Part shown: positions 1 through 6,484 of the stretch, in pieces
How positions within the stretch are numbered: the first letter of the stretch is position 1
Layout of the letters: each line of letters starts with the position of its first letter
Assembly (NCBI GenBank): GCA_910576985.1
Contig: CAJTLA010000045.1
Span: 1-11,527 of the forward strand
Source of the DNA: an uncultured Bacilli bacterium
GTDB taxonomy: Bacteria > Bacillota_I > Bacilli_A > RF39 > UBA660
Reading direction: 5' to 3'
DNA length: 11,527 nt
Program-made: the position numbers and the translations under genes
The notes under the pieces: model-generated
Seen by the model: the letters and a program-made list of their open reading frames with translations, nothing else
Databases searched by the model: none
Told to the model about the DNA's origin: nothing

Positions 1-246
1 AAGTATTACGATAATTACACAAGCACAAGTGCAACAACAGCATGTAATTCAGGAATATGTTACGGACATGCACTAAGCGAGACGAGCGGATGGTATTCAG
101 ATAACGCCAACTTCGTCTATTCGAGTAGCCCGTGGTTCATTCGTGGCGGAGTTTATAGCAATACGACGAATGCGGGAGTGTTCTACTTCCGCAACAACGG
201 TGGTTTTACGGACAACAACATCTCGTTCCGGGTGGTAGTGTTGTAA
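1..246 (+). CDS. 3' end of a surface or pilin-like protein with a C-type-lectin/FGE-like C-terminal domain (partial)
   Basis: An open frame runs from base 1 to a TAA at 244-246, giving the last 81 residues; the start lies outside the window. The tail contains PWFIRGG, then AGVFYFR, and ends SFRVVVL. This RGG...G.F.F...FRV pattern resembles the end of the formylglycine-generating-enzyme/C-type-lectin fold, a ligand-displaying module found at the C-terminus of many surface proteins. Two cysteines (CNSGIC) lie near the left edge. The next gene encodes a prepilin-like protein, so this may be a pilin-like protein with a displayed head domain, but its N-terminus cannot be checked. Base use is odd: by hand count GC is about 52% over 121-240, against about 28% over 361-420, with many AAC, TTC and ACG codons where the neighbours use AAT, TTT and ACT/ACA. 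That suggests transfer or a templated variable region. The fold assignment is inference from motifs only. Confidence 0.7.
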   Translation, partial: KYYDNYTSTSATTACNSGICYGHALSETSGWYSDNANFVYSSSPWFIRGGVYSNTTNAGVFYFRNNGGFTDNNISFRVVVL

Positions 247-278
247 AATAAATTTTTAAAAGGTTATATACTTCTCTC

Positions 279-307
279 TTGACTAAGTTATAAAAACAAT
301 GTATTCT
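279..307 (+). promoter_or_regulatory. Sigma-A-type promoter of the prepilin-like gene
   Basis: TTGACT at 279-284 and TATTCT at 302-307 are separated by exactly 17 bases. Transcription would start near 314, just before the ribosome site AAGAGGTG at 321-328, so the leader is short. Confidence 0.7.
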
Positions 308-319
308 TATATTAAGAAT
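303..319. repeat. Palindrome over the -10 box and start site (operator or 5' hairpin)
   Basis: ATTCTTA at 303-309 and TAAGAAT at 313-319 form a perfect 7-base inverted repeat with a 3-base centre. It overlaps the -10 box and the predicted transcription start of the prepilin-like gene, which is where a repressor would sit. It is not followed by a T-run, so it is not a terminator. Confidence 0.5.
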
Positions 320-333
320 CAAGAGGTGTAAAG

Positions 334-759
334 ATGAAAAACAGAGGATTTACATTACCAGAATTATTAGGAATAATTACTTTACTTGCATTGCTTGCTC
401 TTTTAATTATTCCAGCTGTTTCTAAAAATGTTTCTAAAGGAAAACGTGATTTATATGAAGTTCAATTGCGTAATTTTGAAAAAGCGGCGAAGGATTGGAT
501 GGCAATTCATACTTTAGAATTACCTGATAAAGAGATTAATACAGTTATTACTTTGGGGTGTTTAAAAGTAGAGGGGTTGTTAGAAGAATCTATTGAAAAT
601 CCTTTGACGAATTCACAATTTCCTAATGATATGGTAGTAAAAATCAGAACGGAATCTAATCAGTTAATTTATGAAACCGATGCAAATAGCGGAACAGATT
701 CTGAAGTTTTGTTACCGACTGGGACATGTAAATTCCATGATAAAAAAATCGAAAAATAG
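334..759 (+). CDS. Prepilin-like protein with N-terminal methylation/cleavage motif
   Basis: The 141-residue product opens with the type IV prepilin/pseudopilin signature RGFTLPELL. The prepilin peptidase would cut after Gly5, leaving Phe as residue 1 of the mature protein and the conserved Glu at +5 (Glu10). Residues 11-28 are a hydrophobic helix that anchors the subunit in the membrane and packs the pilus core; residues 31-60 continue as an amphipathic helix. The rest is a small polar head with two cysteines (Cys76, Cys132) that could form a disulfide. Ribosome site AAGAGGTG lies 5 bases before the ATG. Proline at +4 of the mature chain is less usual than Val or Ile. The gene has its own promoter and terminator and sits directly after another surface-type protein. 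No pilus assembly ATPase or peptidase is in the window, so whether it forms a pilus, a pseudopilus or a competence fibre is unknown. Confidence 0.85.
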   Translation: MKNRGFTLPELLGIITLLALLALLIIPAVSKNVSKGKRDLYEVQLRNFEKAAKDWMAIHTLELPDKEINTVITLGCLKVEGLLEESIENPLTNSQFPNDMVVKIRTESNQLIYETDANSGTDSEVLLPTGTCKFHDKKIEK

Positions 760-763
760 GAAT

Positions 764-788
764 AAAATAGGAATATTCCTATTTTTTT
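764..788 (+). terminator. Rho-independent terminator after the prepilin-like gene
   Basis: Bases 764-785 are a perfect 22-base palindrome centred on GGAATATTCC, running into T782-T788. It begins four bases after the stop codon and separates the pilin gene from murG. Confidence 0.75.
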
Positions 789-833
789 GTTATTTAAAAA
801 TTGTTTTAGACTCTTTTTTTCAAGAATGGAATA

Positions 834-842
834 TGATATAAT
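834..842 (+). promoter_or_regulatory. Extended -10 promoter for murG-murB-divIB
   Basis: TGATATAAT at 834-842 is a TGn-extended consensus -10. The -35 position holds only a T-run (814-819), so the promoter would depend on the extended -10. The start of transcription would be near 849, just before AAGGG at 851. Confidence 0.6.
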
Positions 843-866
843 GAAAATATAAGGGATGTGAAAAGT

Positions 867-1949
867 GTGAGAGTAGTGATTAGTGCTGGTGGAACTGGGG
901 GACACATTTATCCTGCCTTGGCAATTATTAACAAAATCAAAGAGTTAGAACCAGATAGTGAGTTTATTTATATTGGAACACATAATCGAATGGAAAAAGA
1001 TATTATTCCTAAAGAAGGAATTCCTTTTGAAACAATAGAAATATATGGAATTTATAGAAAACAAATATGGAAAAATGGAAAAACGGTTGCTTGTTTTTTG
1101 AAAGCTTTAAAAAAAGTAAAAAAAATTATGAAAGATTTTCAACCAGATATTGTAATTGGAGTAGGCGGATATGTGACAGCTCCTGTCATTTATACAGCTC
1201 ATAAATTAAAAATAAAAACATTTATTCATGAACAAAATAGTGTTCCAGGGGCATCTAATCTTTTTTTGAGTCGTTATGTAGATTTAATTGGTGTATCATT
1301 TCCTTCTTCTTTAAAGGAATTTCCTCAAGATAAAACTATTTTTACTGGAAATCCTTGTAGTGAGGAAGCAGTTAAAAAGCTTCCTATGGAGAAACGAACA
1401 TTTGGACTTAGCGCTCATAAAAAATTAGTTTTGGTAGTTATGGGATCATTAGGAGCTAGTAAAATTAATGAATTTTTAATTGCTACAATGCATTCATTTT
1501 CTGGAAAAAACTATGAAATTTTGTTTGTAACTGGAAAAAATGATTATGAAGAAATATCTAAAAAAGAGTTCCCATCTAATGTTAAAGTGGTTCCTTATAT
1601 TGAGAATATGACTCGTATTATGAAGCGAACTGATCTGATGGTTTCAAGAGCAGGGGCTTCGACTCTTAGTGAAATTATTGCTTTACGTATCCCATCTATT
1701 TTGATTCCAAGTCCTTATGTACCTAATAATCATCAGTATAAAAATGCGATGGGGCTTATTGAATCAAATGCATGTATTTTATTAGAAGAAAAAAATTTGG
1801 ATGGCAATATTTTAACAGAAACGATTGATCAGATTATTCATGATGATCAAAAGCTAAATGAAATGAAATCCAATTTAAAACAAATGGATATTCCTAATAG
1901 TGCAACTAAGATTGTGACAAGTATTAGAGAATTAATAGATAGGAAGTAA
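867..1949 (+). CDS. murG: UDP-N-acetylglucosamine--lipid I GlcNAc transferase MurG
   Basis: MurG adds GlcNAc from UDP-GlcNAc to lipid I on the inner membrane face, making lipid II, the last cytoplasmic step of peptidoglycan synthesis. The 360-residue product has the family's glycine-rich loop GGTGGHIYPA at 8-17, GVGGYVTAP near 98, HEQN at 121-124, the second-domain loop GSLGAS at 193-198, and the UDP-GlcNAc region SRAGASTLSEI from 260 followed by NNHQYKNA. Length matches the Bacillus enzyme. I chose GTG 867 because it gives MRVVISAGGTGG, the usual MurG N-terminus, and spaces AAGGG (851-855) 11 bases away; an in-frame GTG at 858 would add three residues but sits only two bases from the ribosome site. 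murB follows after four bases, so the two are co-transcribed. Identity is secure; only the start is uncertain. Confidence 0.96.
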   Translation: MRVVISAGGTGGHIYPALAIINKIKELEPDSEFIYIGTHNRMEKDIIPKEGIPFETIEIYGIYRKQIWKNGKTVACFLKALKKVKKIMKDFQPDIVIGVGGYVTAPVIYTAHKLKIKTFIHEQNSVPGASNLFLSRYVDLIGVSFPSSLKEFPQDKTIFTGNPCSEEAVKKLPMEKRTFGLSAHKKLVLVVMGSLGASKINEFLIATMHSFSGKNYEILFVTGKNDYEEISKKEFPSNVKVVPYIENMTRIMKRTDLMVSRAGASTLSEIIALRIPSILIPSPYVPNNHQYKNAMGLIESNACILLEEKNLDGNILTETIDQIIHDDQKLNEMKSNLKQMDIPNSATKIVTSIRELIDRK

Positions 1950-1953
1950 AAAT

Positions 1954-2847
1954 ATGAATGTGATTTTAGAGTTGGAAAAATTAAATTGTGGCAAAGTCAT
2001 TGCTGATGCCGATTTGAAAGAATATACGACATATCAATCTAATGGCATAGCAGATGCCATTGTTTTTCCTGAAACGATTGATATGCTAAAAAAATTGTTG
2101 TTATTTTTAAGAGAACATAAGGTGAAACATAAAGTGATTGGAAATGGCTCTAATTTGGTATTTAGTAGTCACTATCATGGCGTATTGATTAAACTAAGTG
2201 AGTTTTATTCTTTGGATATTAAAGATACTCGAGTAACCGTGGGAGCTGGATATTCTTTGATAAAATTAGCACTTAAAGTGTCTAGAATGGGACTTTCAGG
2301 ATTAGAATTCGCAACTGGAATTCCTGGAACTATTGGAGGCGCTATTTTCATGAATGCAGGTGCTTATAAAAGTGATATGGGTTATATCGTTAAAACAGTC
2401 ACTTTATTAACACCAGAGTTAGAAATTCAAACTATGAGTAATCAAGATATGAATTTTCATTATCGAACTTCTTTTTTACAAGCACATCCAGAGTATATCT
2501 GTTTAGAAGTAGAGCTAGACTTGATCAAAAAAGATGCAGAGGAAATTATGGAGATTATTAAAGATCGAAAAAAAAGGAGATTGGAAACACAACCACTTGA
2601 GTATCCAAGTGCAGGGAGTGTCTTTCGGAATCCTGAGGGAGATTTTGCGGGAAGACTTATTGAAGAAATCTCTTATAAGGGAAAAAATATTGGAGGAGCC
2701 GAAGTGAGCACAAAACATGCCAATTTCATTATTAATAAAGATAATGCTAGCGGAGATGATATCAAAAAATTAATTTTAGAGATTCGTGATAAAGTAAAAG
2801 AGGTAACAGGGATCGAGTTAAAAATTGAACAAGAGTTTGTAGAATAA
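1954..2847 (+). CDS. murB: UDP-N-acetylenolpyruvoylglucosamine reductase MurB
   Basis: MurB is the cytoplasmic FAD enzyme that uses NADPH to reduce UDP-GlcNAc-enolpyruvate to UDP-MurNAc. The 297-residue product is the short type II form typical of Gram-positives. The FAD domain shows VIGNGSNLVFS at 61-71 and the glycine-rich GIPGTIGGAIFMNAGAY at 122-138. The substrate-binding Tyr-Arg pair is YRTSF (170-174), the catalytic serine is Ser222 in SAGSVFRNP, and a C-terminal glutamate, probably Glu292, aligns with the third catalytic residue of the family. GGAEVSTKHANFIIN near 247-261 is another conserved block. The ATG lies 7 bases after AGGAAG, which is inside the end of murG, so translation is probably coupled. 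Placement between murG and divIB repeats the Bacillus subtilis order. No anomalies are seen. Confidence 0.97.
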   Translation: MNVILELEKLNCGKVIADADLKEYTTYQSNGIADAIVFPETIDMLKKLLLFLREHKVKHKVIGNGSNLVFSSHYHGVLIKLSEFYSLDIKDTRVTVGAGYSLIKLALKVSRMGLSGLEFATGIPGTIGGAIFMNAGAYKSDMGYIVKTVTLLTPELEIQTMSNQDMNFHYRTSFLQAHPEYICLEVELDLIKKDAEEIMEIIKDRKKRRLETQPLEYPSAGSVFRNPEGDFAGRLIEEISYKGKNIGGAEVSTKHANFIINKDNASGDDIKKLILEIRDKVKEVTGIELKIEQEFVE

Positions 2848-2859
2848 AAAGGTGATAAA

Positions 2860-3558
2860 ATGGAAAAGAAGCAAATGAAAACTTCCCCAAAAAAAGTAAA
2901 AATTCTATATAAACGAATATTACTAGTTCTTTTTGTGTTGTTTCTACTTGCTTCTTTTTTGTTTTTTTGCTATCGGTCACCTATTAAAAATATTGTCATC
3001 AAAAATAATCATTTTTTTAGTGACCAAGAAATTATTGATTTGTCAGGTCTTCGGGATTATCCATCTAATTTTCAAAATTTATCTTTTCAAATCAAAAAAA
3101 GGTTATTAGAAAACACATATATTAAAAATGTAGAAGTCAAAAAAAATTTGTTTGGCTGTGTTACGATTAGTGTAGAAGAAAATTATCCATTATTTTATTA
3201 TGAGCCCAACCATAAGACAGTTTTGTTAGATGGGAAAGAGGTGACTGCAAATTTTGAAATTCCGTTTGTGATTAATTATATTCCTAATACAAAATATGAA
3301 CAATTTTATGAGAAAATGTCTGAAGTCCCTAGAGAGGTATTATCTAGAATTTCAGAAATAAAGTATGATCCAAATGAAGTGGATGATGGGCGTTTTTTAC
3401 TTTCTATGAATGATGGGAATTATGTATATTTAACGTTGACTCGATTTTCGGTGATAGAACGATATATTGAAATTATTCGCAAAGAAGAGTTTGCAAATAA
3501 AAAGGGGATTTTGAAATTGGATGCAGGAAATTCTTTTGAAATCTTAGAAGGACAATAA
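2860..3558 (+). CDS. divIB: Cell division protein DivIB/FtsQ
   Basis: This 232-residue protein has the layout of DivIB/FtsQ: a lysine-rich cytoplasmic tail (1-19), one membrane helix (about 20-38, LLVLFVLFLLASFLFFCY), an outside POTRA domain (about 40-107, starting PIKNIVIKNNHFFS) that ends in a beta strand VTISVEEN, then a beta domain to about residue 230. FtsQ proteins hold FtsL/DivIC-type partners in the septal complex and gate septal wall synthesis. The ribosome site AAAAGGTGA (2847-2855) overlaps the murB stop, 12 bases before the ATG. The short cytoplasmic tail is normal for the family. A terminator follows, so this is the last gene of the murG operon. Sequence is poorly conserved in this family, but topology and position make the call strong. 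Confidence 0.92.
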   Translation: MEKKQMKTSPKKVKILYKRILLVLFVLFLLASFLFFCYRSPIKNIVIKNNHFFSDQEIIDLSGLRDYPSNFQNLSFQIKKRLLENTYIKNVEVKKNLFGCVTISVEENYPLFYYEPNHKTVLLDGKEVTANFEIPFVINYIPNTKYEQFYEKMSEVPREVLSRISEIKYDPNEVDDGRFLLSMNDGNYVYLTLTRFSVIERYIEIIRKEEFANKKGILKLDAGNSFEILEGQ

Positions 3559-3618
3559 CGAACAAAAAACGATTTATATCGATCATATTTATTGTATCAA
3601 AACAATATTAATACTTTC

Positions 3619-3655
3619 AAAATGATAAAAAACAGTTTATTTTATCATTTTTTTT
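3619..3655 (+). terminator. Rho-independent terminator between divIB and ftsA
   Basis: AAAATGATAAAA at 3619-3630 pairs perfectly with TTTTATCATTTT at 3640-3651 around a 9-base loop, and the T-run continues to 3655. The stem is AT-rich, so readthrough into ftsA is possible. Confidence 0.7.
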
Positions 3656-3666
3656 CGTTTATCTCT

Positions 3667-3694
3667 TTTACTTTTTTAAAATCTATAGTATAAT
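3667..3694 (+). promoter_or_regulatory. Promoter for ftsA-ftsZ
   Basis: A perfect TATAAT at 3689-3694 has TTTACT (3667-3672; four of six consensus bases) 16 bases upstream. It lies between the terminator and the ribosome site AGGAGATGA at 3709-3717. Confidence 0.6.
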
Positions 3695-3721
3695 TGTTAT
3701 TAGATTGTAGGAGATGATCAT

Positions 3722-4969
3722 GTGAAGCATATTTATACTAGCATCGATATTGGTTCAGATACAGTCAAATTGATTGTTTGTGAGTTGTATAAGAATAAGT
3801 TAAATTTACTTGCAGCATCTTCTGTTAAATCAAAAGGAATTAAAAAGGGGTTAATTATAGATGCAGAGGCGGCCTCTGTATCTGTCAGAAAGGCGTTTAA
3901 TGAGATTGAGGATATGCTTGGAATTACAATTAAAAAAGTGATTGCATCTGTTCCTAGTTATTTTGCGGAATTTTCTATGGTAAAAGGAGAGATTCCAATT
4001 GAACATGAGGATTCTACCATTACTGGGAAAGACATAGAACAGGTTTTAGAAAGTGTGGCTCAATCAAAATTAAATCCAGATAAAGAGATGGTAGCAATTA
4101 TTCCGATTGACTTTAATGTGGATGATAAAACTGAAATTAAAGAGCCAAAAGGATTAGTTGGGACAACATTGAGTACAAGAGCAATTTTAGTAACAACGCC
4201 TAAAAAGAATATTTATTCAGTCGTTAGTTTGTTAGAAGGAATTGGTGTGGAAGTGGTTGATATTTCTCTTTGTAGCATAGGAGATATTTATTCATTTAAG
4301 AATAAAGATATTGATTCGCAAGTAGGTGCTGTTATCAATATTGGTGCCGAAACGACAACTGTTTCTCTTTACAATAAAGGAATTATTGTGAAAAATTCTG
4401 TAATAGGAATTGGTGGTAGAAACATTGATAATGATCTTTCTTATATGTATAAAATAGATTTAGAAGATGCTATCAAATTAAAAGAGAAATTCGCATTTGC
4501 TCATAAATCAGTAGCAGTTGCTAATGAGAACTATGAAATTTCAAGTGATCAAGGAGATGCAATTGTAATTAATCAGTTAAAGGCTTCTGAAATTGTTATG
4601 TCTAGGGCTGAGGAAATTCTTACTTTAGCACGAAAAGAAATTAGTATTTTAACAGACAAGACAGTGGAGTATGTGATTATTACAGGAGGTGTTAGTAGTA
4701 GTTCTCATTTTGAAAAACTTGTGAATGATATTTTCGGAAAAAAAGCGATTATTGGCAATGTGAAAATGCTTGGTATTCGAAATAATAAGTATTCTTCAGC
4801 GGTTGGAAATATTGTTTATTTTATACATAAGTTAAAGCTAGAAGGAAGAGAATGTACTATGATTAGTAATAATGATATGGAGTTGTTATCATCAAATAGA
4901 AAGAATGTAATTAATATTTCAAACGAGACGATGTTAGGTAAAGTATTTGGATACTTTTTTGGTGAATAA
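3722..4969 (+). CDS. ftsA: Cell division protein FtsA
   Basis: FtsA is the actin-like ATPase that anchors FtsZ filaments to the membrane and recruits the later division proteins. The 415-residue product has the phosphate-1 loop IDIGSDTVKL (8-17), the subdomain 1C/SHS2 region (about 85-165), the phosphate-2 block INIGAETTTVSLY (205-217), the adenosine motif ITGGVSSS (320-327) and a C-terminal amphipathic membrane helix MLGKVFGYFFGE (404-415). Start is GTG 3722, five bases after AGGAGATGA. An ATG at 3720 overlaps it but runs straight into TGA, so it cannot be the start. ftsZ follows after 12 bases with its ribosome site abutting the ftsA stop, so they form one operon. Length is normal for Firmicutes. 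Confidence 0.97.
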   Translation: MKHIYTSIDIGSDTVKLIVCELYKNKLNLLAASSVKSKGIKKGLIIDAEAASVSVRKAFNEIEDMLGITIKKVIASVPSYFAEFSMVKGEIPIEHEDSTITGKDIEQVLESVAQSKLNPDKEMVAIIPIDFNVDDKTEIKEPKGLVGTTLSTRAILVTTPKKNIYSVVSLLEGIGVEVVDISLCSIGDIYSFKNKDIDSQVGAVINIGAETTTVSLYNKGIIVKNSVIGIGGRNIDNDLSYMYKIDLEDAIKLKEKFAFAHKSVAVANENYEISSDQGDAIVINQLKASEIVMSRAEEILTLARKEISILTDKTVEYVIITGGVSSSSHFEKLVNDIFGKKAIIGNVKMLGIRNNKYSSAVGNIVYFIHKLKLEGRECTMISNNDMELLSSNRKNVINISNETMLGKVFGYFFGE

Positions 4970-4981
4970 GGGAGGATATAT

Positions 4982-6052
4982 ATGTTTGGATTAGAAATGG
5001 ATCAATTGGCGAAAATTAAAGTAATTGGTGTCGGTGGAGGCGGTTGTAATGCTGTCAATAGAATGATTGAATCTGGTGTCAAGGGAGTAGAATTTATTGT
5101 AGCGAATACGGATCTGCAAGTACTAAATACATCCCAAGCACCAATTAAAATTCAAATTGGAACGGAGCTAACAAATGGGTTAGGAGCTGGAGCTAATCCG
5201 CAAATTGGGAAAGAAGCGGCTTTGGAATCAAAGACAGAAATTGAGGAGTCATTAAAAGGTGCAGATATGGTTTTTGTTACCTGTGGAATGGGTGGAGGAA
5301 CTGGAACAGGGGCTGCCCCAGTGATTGCTAATATTGCACAAGGAATGGGTGCTTTGACTGTTGGAATTGTTACAAAACCATTCTCATTTGAAGGAAAGAA
5401 AAGAATGACTCAAGCTTTAGCTGGTTTGGATGAATTAAAGAAAAATGTAGATACATTAATTGTAATTCCTAATGATCGTTTAAGAGAAATTATTGATAAA
5501 ACAACTCCACTATTAGACTCTTTTAAAGAAGTTGATAATGTATTAAGAAGAGGTGTACAATCAATTTCTGATTTGATTGCCGTAGCAGGACTTATCAATT
5601 TGGATTTTGCCGATGTAAAAGCGGTTATGGAAAAACGTGGAAATGCTTTAATTGGAATCGGAATGGGGGTTGGAGAGGATCGCGCAGCAGAGGCTGCTAG
5701 AAATGCAGTTTCTAGTCCTCTATTGGAAACTAGTATTAGTGGAGCAACAGACGCTATTATTAATGTTACTGGAGGTTCTAATTTGACTTTATTTGAAGTG
5801 GAAGAGGCTGCTGAAGTGATTCGTTCTTCTGCTAACACAGATATTAATACAATTTTTGGAGCAGTAATTAATGAAAATTTAAATGATGAAATTATTGTTA
5901 CTGTTATTGCCACAGGATTTGAAGAGAAAAGTGAACCTTTGTATCAATCTTATAGTGGTAGAAGAGAGGATTCTAGGAAAGAAGAAGAAGTAGATTCTAG
6001 TAATGAAGATGATACAATTATTCCAGCTTTTTTAAGAAAAAGAGGATTTTAA
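4982..6052 (+). CDS. ftsZ: Cell division GTPase FtsZ
   Basis: FtsZ is the tubulin homologue that polymerises into the cytokinetic ring. The 356-residue product shows the N-terminal nucleotide loop VGGGGCNAVNRM (17-28), the tubulin signature GGGTGTG at 104-110, and the T7 catalytic loop NLDFAD at 206-211, which completes GTP hydrolysis in the next subunit. The C-terminal domain (about 220-315) is followed by a charged linker of only about 25 residues and the conserved tail peptide DDTIIPAFLRKRGF (343-356) that binds FtsA and SepF. The ATG is preceded by GGGAGG (4970-4975). The linker is shorter than in Bacillus subtilis, where the protein is around 380 residues. Last gene before a terminator. 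Confidence 0.99.
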   Translation: MFGLEMDQLAKIKVIGVGGGGCNAVNRMIESGVKGVEFIVANTDLQVLNTSQAPIKIQIGTELTNGLGAGANPQIGKEAALESKTEIEESLKGADMVFVTCGMGGGTGTGAAPVIANIAQGMGALTVGIVTKPFSFEGKKRMTQALAGLDELKKNVDTLIVIPNDRLREIIDKTTPLLDSFKEVDNVLRRGVQSISDLIAVAGLINLDFADVKAVMEKRGNALIGIGMGVGEDRAAEAARNAVSSPLLETSISGATDAIINVTGGSNLTLFEVEEAAEVIRSSANTDINTIFGAVINENLNDEIIVTVIATGFEEKSEPLYQSYSGRREDSRKEEEVDSSNEDDTIIPAFLRKRGF

Positions 6053-6087
6053 TTTATTATAAATATTTCTATTTAAATAGTGATATT

Positions 6088-6096
6088 TGTTATAAT
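6088..6096 (+). promoter_or_regulatory. Extended -10 promoter for the 93-residue gene, built into the ftsZ terminator
   Basis: TGTTATAAT at 6088-6096 is a TGn-extended consensus -10; no good -35 is visible. Its last bases are the first bases of the terminator stem, and transcription would start near 6103, inside the loop, so the new RNA lacks the left arm and would escape termination. Confidence 0.45.
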
Positions 6097-6118
6097 GTCA
6101 ATTATGACATTTTTTTTT
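6094..6118 (+). terminator. Rho-independent terminator after ftsZ
   Basis: AATGTCA (6094-6100) pairs with TGACATT (6105-6111) around the loop ATTA, followed by T6110-T6118. It lies about 40 bases after the ftsZ stop and ends the ftsA-ftsZ operon. Confidence 0.75.
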
Positions 6119-6163
6119 GAATAATTTTTATTTTATTTCATTTATTATTATTGGAGAAAAAAT

Positions 6164-6445
6164 ATGAATGAAAAGTTGAATGAAGAAGCGAGTATTTTTA
6201 CCATTAGTGCAGTAGTAGTGGGGCTGTTATTGGTTCCTGAATTGGAAGCTAAACAGCAAAACGATTTGGGCAATTGGTTAATGTTAGTTGGACAAGTATT
6301 GTGTACGAATGCTGCTAGAATTGCAATATTAAAAGCTTCAGATCCATCTCAGTCACTTTCTAATCAAGAACTTGTTTGCTTGTTTGAAAAAACGATCGTT
6401 GCGATGCAAAAAGAAATTGATGAATTAAAAAATAAAACGACATAA
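6164..6445 (+). CDS. Small protein of unknown function between ftsZ and spoIIGA
   Basis: I do not recognise this 93-residue product. The frame has a clear ribosome site (GGAG at 6153-6156, 7 bases before ATG) and a probable promoter. A hydrophobic stretch at about 12-24 (ISAVVVGLLLVPE) is short for a membrane helix. Next comes an amphipathic block, QNDLGNWLMLVGQVLCTNAA (33-52), whose pattern looks conserved and helix-forming; the C-terminus (about 72-90) is a charged helix, EKTIVAMQKEIDELKN, with coiled-coil-like spacing. It therefore looks like a small helical, probably oligomeric protein, cytoplasmic or membrane-associated. It occupies the slot that bpr holds in Bacillus subtilis but has nothing in common with that protease. 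The 39-base gap to spoIIGA allows co-transcription, so a role in sporulation or division is possible but unproven. Confidence 0.75.
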   Translation: MNEKLNEEASIFTISAVVVGLLLVPELEAKQQNDLGNWLMLVGQVLCTNAARIAILKASDPSQSLSNQELVCLFEKTIVAMQKEIDELKNKTT

Positions 6446-6446
6446 T
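6417..6446 (+). promoter_or_regulatory. Candidate spoIIGA-sigE promoter
   Basis: TTGATG at 6417-6422 and CATAAT at 6441-6446 are 18 bases apart, inside the end of the preceding gene. AACGACA at 6436-6442 matches five of seven bases of a Spo0A box (TTCGACA). A second option is TGATATAGT at 6461-6469, but it would leave only about 8 bases of leader. Both are weak; transcription from the upstream promoter is an alternative. Confidence 0.3.
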
Positions 6447-6484
6447 TTCTGTTTTGTTCATGATATAGTAACAATGGTGATCCT

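Noticed and set aside
247..278. Terminator for the first gene
   Set aside because: Only A/T runs with a possible 5-pair A-T stem are present and there is no stable hairpin before the next promoter.
858..866. GTG at 858 as the murG start
   Set aside because: It lies two bases from the ribosome site; GTG 867 gives better spacing and the usual MurG N-terminus. It cannot be fully excluded.
669..905. Minus-strand open frame across the pilin terminator and murG start
   Set aside because: It crosses a terminator and a promoter, has no plausible start signals and a composition typical of reversed AT-rich DNA.
2515..2980. Minus-strand open frames over murB and divIB
   Set aside because: They are shadows of well-supported genes, with no ribosome sites or recognisable motifs.
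5410..5913. Long open frame on the minus strand within ftsZ
   Set aside because: It is the antisense shadow of a strongly conserved gene, with low-complexity Ser/Ile/Leu content and no ribosome site.
6454..6474. TTGTT/AACAA inverted repeat upstream of spoIIGA
   Set aside because: Five-base AT-rich arms with an 11-base loop are expected by chance in this composition.
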